64,000 bases of DNA from Gallibacterium melopsittaci (GTDB lineage Bacteria > Pseudomonadota > Gammaproteobacteria > Enterobacterales > Pasteurellaceae), in contig NZ_JBHLWA010000013.1 in the NCBI RefSeq assembly GCF_042433085.1, positions 1 through 64,000 of the forward strand. Reading direction: 5' to 3'. The notes below the pieces were generated by a model. The model saw only the letters and a program-made list of their open reading frames with translations. It searched no databases and was not told the origin of the DNA. Of the stretch, positions 62,204 through 64,000 are shown piece by piece (the first letter of the stretch is position 1; every line of letters begins with the position of its first letter). A program made the translations under genes and the position numbers.

Positions 62204-64000
62204 TTATTGTAATAACGAAATATCTGCTACTTTAAAGAAGAGATCGCGTAAATTTTTCAACAATGCTAAACGATTTTGGCGAAGTTTAGCATCCTCCGCA
62301 TTTACCATTACGTTATCAAAGAAGTTATCCACACTTTCGCGTAATCCTGCTAATTGATCCAAAGCAGTTTGATAATCGCCTTTTTCAAACAATGGCTGTA
62401 ATTCACGTTGTAATTCTAATACACGTTCAGCTAAGGTAATTTCTTGCGCTTCTTTACATAGTGCTAAATCAATATATTCAGGTAGTTCACCCTCAACTTT
62501 AGACAGAATATTTTGTACACGTTTATTTGCTGCTGCTAATGCTTCCGCTGCTTCTAGCGTACGGAAATGGCTAACCGCTTTCACGCGTGCATCAAAATCA
62601 GCTGGTTTAGTTGGACGGCAAGCTAGCACGGCTTGAATTGTATCAATCGCATAACCTTCATCTTGATACCATGCACGGAAACGACCAAGAATAAAATCAA
62701 CCACTTCTTCTACAACTTTTGAATTGGTTAATTTATCACCATAGAAAAGTACTGCTTTTTGCGTTAATTCCACTAAATCTAACGGTAAATTTTTCTCAAC
62801 AATAATACGTAATACACCTAATGATGCTCGGCGTAATGCAAATGGGTCCGCACTTCCTTTTGGTGCTTGACCGATACCAAAAATTCCGACCAAAGTATCA
62901 AACTTATCTGCAAGCGCAACTGAACAAGCGACTAAACTACGAGGCAATTCATCACCAGCAAAACGTGGCATATATTGTTCATTTAATGCCACCGCTACTT
63001 CCTCATCTTCACCATCATGACGTGCGTAGTGCATTCCCATTACACCCTGAGTATCAGTAAACTCAAACACCATATTGGTCATTAAATCACATTTTGAAAG
63101 TAAACCTGCACGTTGTGCTTGTTGTACATTCGCACCAATTTGTGCAGCGATTTCACCACTTAATTTCTCAATCCGCTCTGTTTTATCAAATAACGTTCCT
63201 AATTGTTGTTGGAACAATACTGTTTTTAAGCGAGGAAGATTATCAACTAAACGTTGTTTTAAATCGGTTTTAAAGAAAAACTCTGCATCACTTAAACGTG
63301 GACGCACTACTTTTTCATTTCCTTGAATCACTGCACTTTGATCGGCAGGATTAATATTGGAAACAAAAATAAAGTGAGGTAATAACTTGCCATTTTGATC
63401 ATAAATTGGGAAATATTTTTGGTCACCTTTCATGGTATAAACCAAGGCTTCTGCTGGCACAGCTAAGAAACGTTCCTCAAATTTTGCGGTCATTACCACT
63501 GGGAATTCAACCAATGAAGTCACTTCTTCCAATAGATCTTCTTCAATATCCGCAATACCACCTACTTTTGCTGCTGCTTGTTCTGCATCACGACGAATAA
63601 TCGCTTTACGTTGTGCAAAATCTGCAATCACACTACCTTTTTCAGCTAAAAGTTGTGGATATTGATCCGCATTATCAATCGTAAACTCTGATTGACCTAA
63701 GAAACGATGCCCACGAATTGTACGTGCACTTGCTACCCCAAGAATCGAACCTTCAATCAATTCATTACCAAACAGTAAAGTCACCGTATGTACTGGACGA
63801 ATAAATTGTTCATTTTTATCACCCCAACGCATTGGTTTTGGAATTGGTAATTTTGCTAACGCATTTGTGACTAAATCAACTAATAAAGTTTTGGTTGGCT
63901 TACCTGGCTCAACACTACGATAAAGTAACCACTCACCTTTATCTGTACTAACACGTTCTGCTTGATCAACAGTGATACCACAACCTCTTGCCCAGCCTTC
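62204..64000 (-). CDS. glyS: Glycyl-tRNA synthetase beta subunit, partial
   Basis: Beta chain of the heterotetrameric glycyl-tRNA synthetase. The open frame runs without a stop to the window edge (residues EGW... at 64000), so 599 codons are present. About 90 N-terminal residues lie outside the window. An internal ATG at 63832 (MRWGDKNEQF) is a conserved catalytic-core motif, not the start. The segment ADKFDTLVGIFGIGQ and the C-terminal anticodon-binding region are typical. glyQ should lie beyond the right edge. Confidence 0.95.
   Translation of the reverse strand, partial: EGWARGCGITVDQAERVSTDKGEWLLYRSVEPGKPTKTLLVDLVTNALAKLPIPKPMRWGDKNEQFIRPVHTVTLLFGNELIEGSILGVASARTIRGHRFLGQSEFTIDNADQYPQLLAEKGSVIADFAQRKAIIRRDAEQAAAKVGGIADIEEDLLEEVTSLVEFPVVMTAKFEERFLAVPAEALVYTMKGDQKYFPIYDQNGKLLPHFIFVSNINPADQSAVIQGNEKVVRPRLSDAEFFFKTDLKQRLVDNLPRLKTVLFQQQLGTLFDKTERIEKLSGEIAAQIGANVQQAQRAGLLSKCDLMTNMVFEFTDTQGVMGMHYARHDGEDEEVAVALNEQYMPRFAGDELPRSLVACSVALADKFDTLVGIFGIGQAPKGSADPFALRRASLGVLRIIVEKNLPLDLVELTQKAVLFYGDKLTNSKVVEEVVDFILGRFRAWYQDEGYAIDTIQAVLACRPTKPADFDARVKAVSHFRTLEAAEALAAANKRVQNILSKVEGELPEYIDLALCKEAQEITLAERVLELQRELQPLFEKGDYQTALDQLAGLRESVDNFFDNVMVNAEDAKLRQNRLALLKNLRDLFFKVADISLLQ

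Noticed and set aside
62204..63832. GlyS beginning at the ATG at 63832
   Set aside because: The frame continues upstream without a stop and with conserved GlyS sequence to the window edge, so this ATG is internal.
1..64000. CRISPR array, prophage, defence island or novel multi-gene system
   Set aside because: No regularly spaced repeats, cas, phage or restriction genes were found, and nearly all DNA is accounted for by familiar core genes with conserved order.

Overview
The window is a contiguous piece of a Pasteurellaceae chromosome (gammaproteobacteria). Every recognisable protein is most like its Haemophilus/Pasteurella/Actinobacillus counterparts. Several gene blocks also have the order known from that family: focA-pflB; mglBAC-galS-galTKM; rpsA-ihfB-lapA-lapB-pyrF-yciH; iscRSUA-hscBA-fdx-iscX beside trmJ and suhB; fadR/nhaB-dsbB. 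The DNA is AT-rich with many A/T-ending codons. I cannot assign the genus. ArcB keeps a receiver domain that, from memory, H. influenzae ArcB lacks, so this is probably not H. influenzae.

Layout. 1-95: a short insertion-sequence-like end. 96-6343 (minus strand): lptD, talB, ubiD, uppP, hinT. 6362-9910: a promoter region with a perfect FNR box, then focA-pflB (fermentative formate metabolism). 10056-12276: periplasmic gamma-glutamyltransferase and an orphan lipoprotein. 12363-20714: the galactose block, with mglBAC and the regulator galS on the minus strand and galTKM divergent; operator-like and CRP-like sites are visible. 20717-25768: Nudix hydrolase, yffB-dapE-M15 peptidase, an EEP-family phosphodiesterase, and a CPA1 antiporter. 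25790-31339: cmk, rpsA, ihfB, lapAB, pyrF, yciH. 31492-33892: a GlpR operator and glpFK. 33893-34586: a scar holding an IS3-like end, the C-terminal stump of a RelE toxin and an intact tRNA-Ser(GGA). 34587-39554: putP and putA (proline use). 39774-44590: a wrecked dppA followed by intact dppBCDF. 44671-45597: an EamA transporter. 45604-51171: the full isc iron-sulfur operon with an IscR operator. 51198-55225: trmJ, suhB, an IS remnant, gapA, fadR. 55504-61599: nhaB, dsbB, then arcB-menH-menB (quinone sensing and menaquinone synthesis). 61611-64000: a gamma-carbonic-anhydrase-like protein and the 5'-truncated glyS.

This is mostly housekeeping and central-metabolism DNA. I found no prophage, CRISPR array, defence island or secondary-metabolite cluster, and no convincing new multi-gene system. 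The most interesting material is genome decay and small elements: the dppA pseudogene upstream of an intact transporter, the RelE stump, two related 42-44 bp repeats far apart, and a deleted IS with a 20-bp perfect stem. Next come regulatory structures: hairpins between mglB/mglA and iscU/iscA, and clear IscR, FNR, GlpR and LacI-family sites. The arcB-menHB arrangement is also notable. Starts were moved from the longest reading frame to the best Shine-Dalgarno-supported codon where stated.
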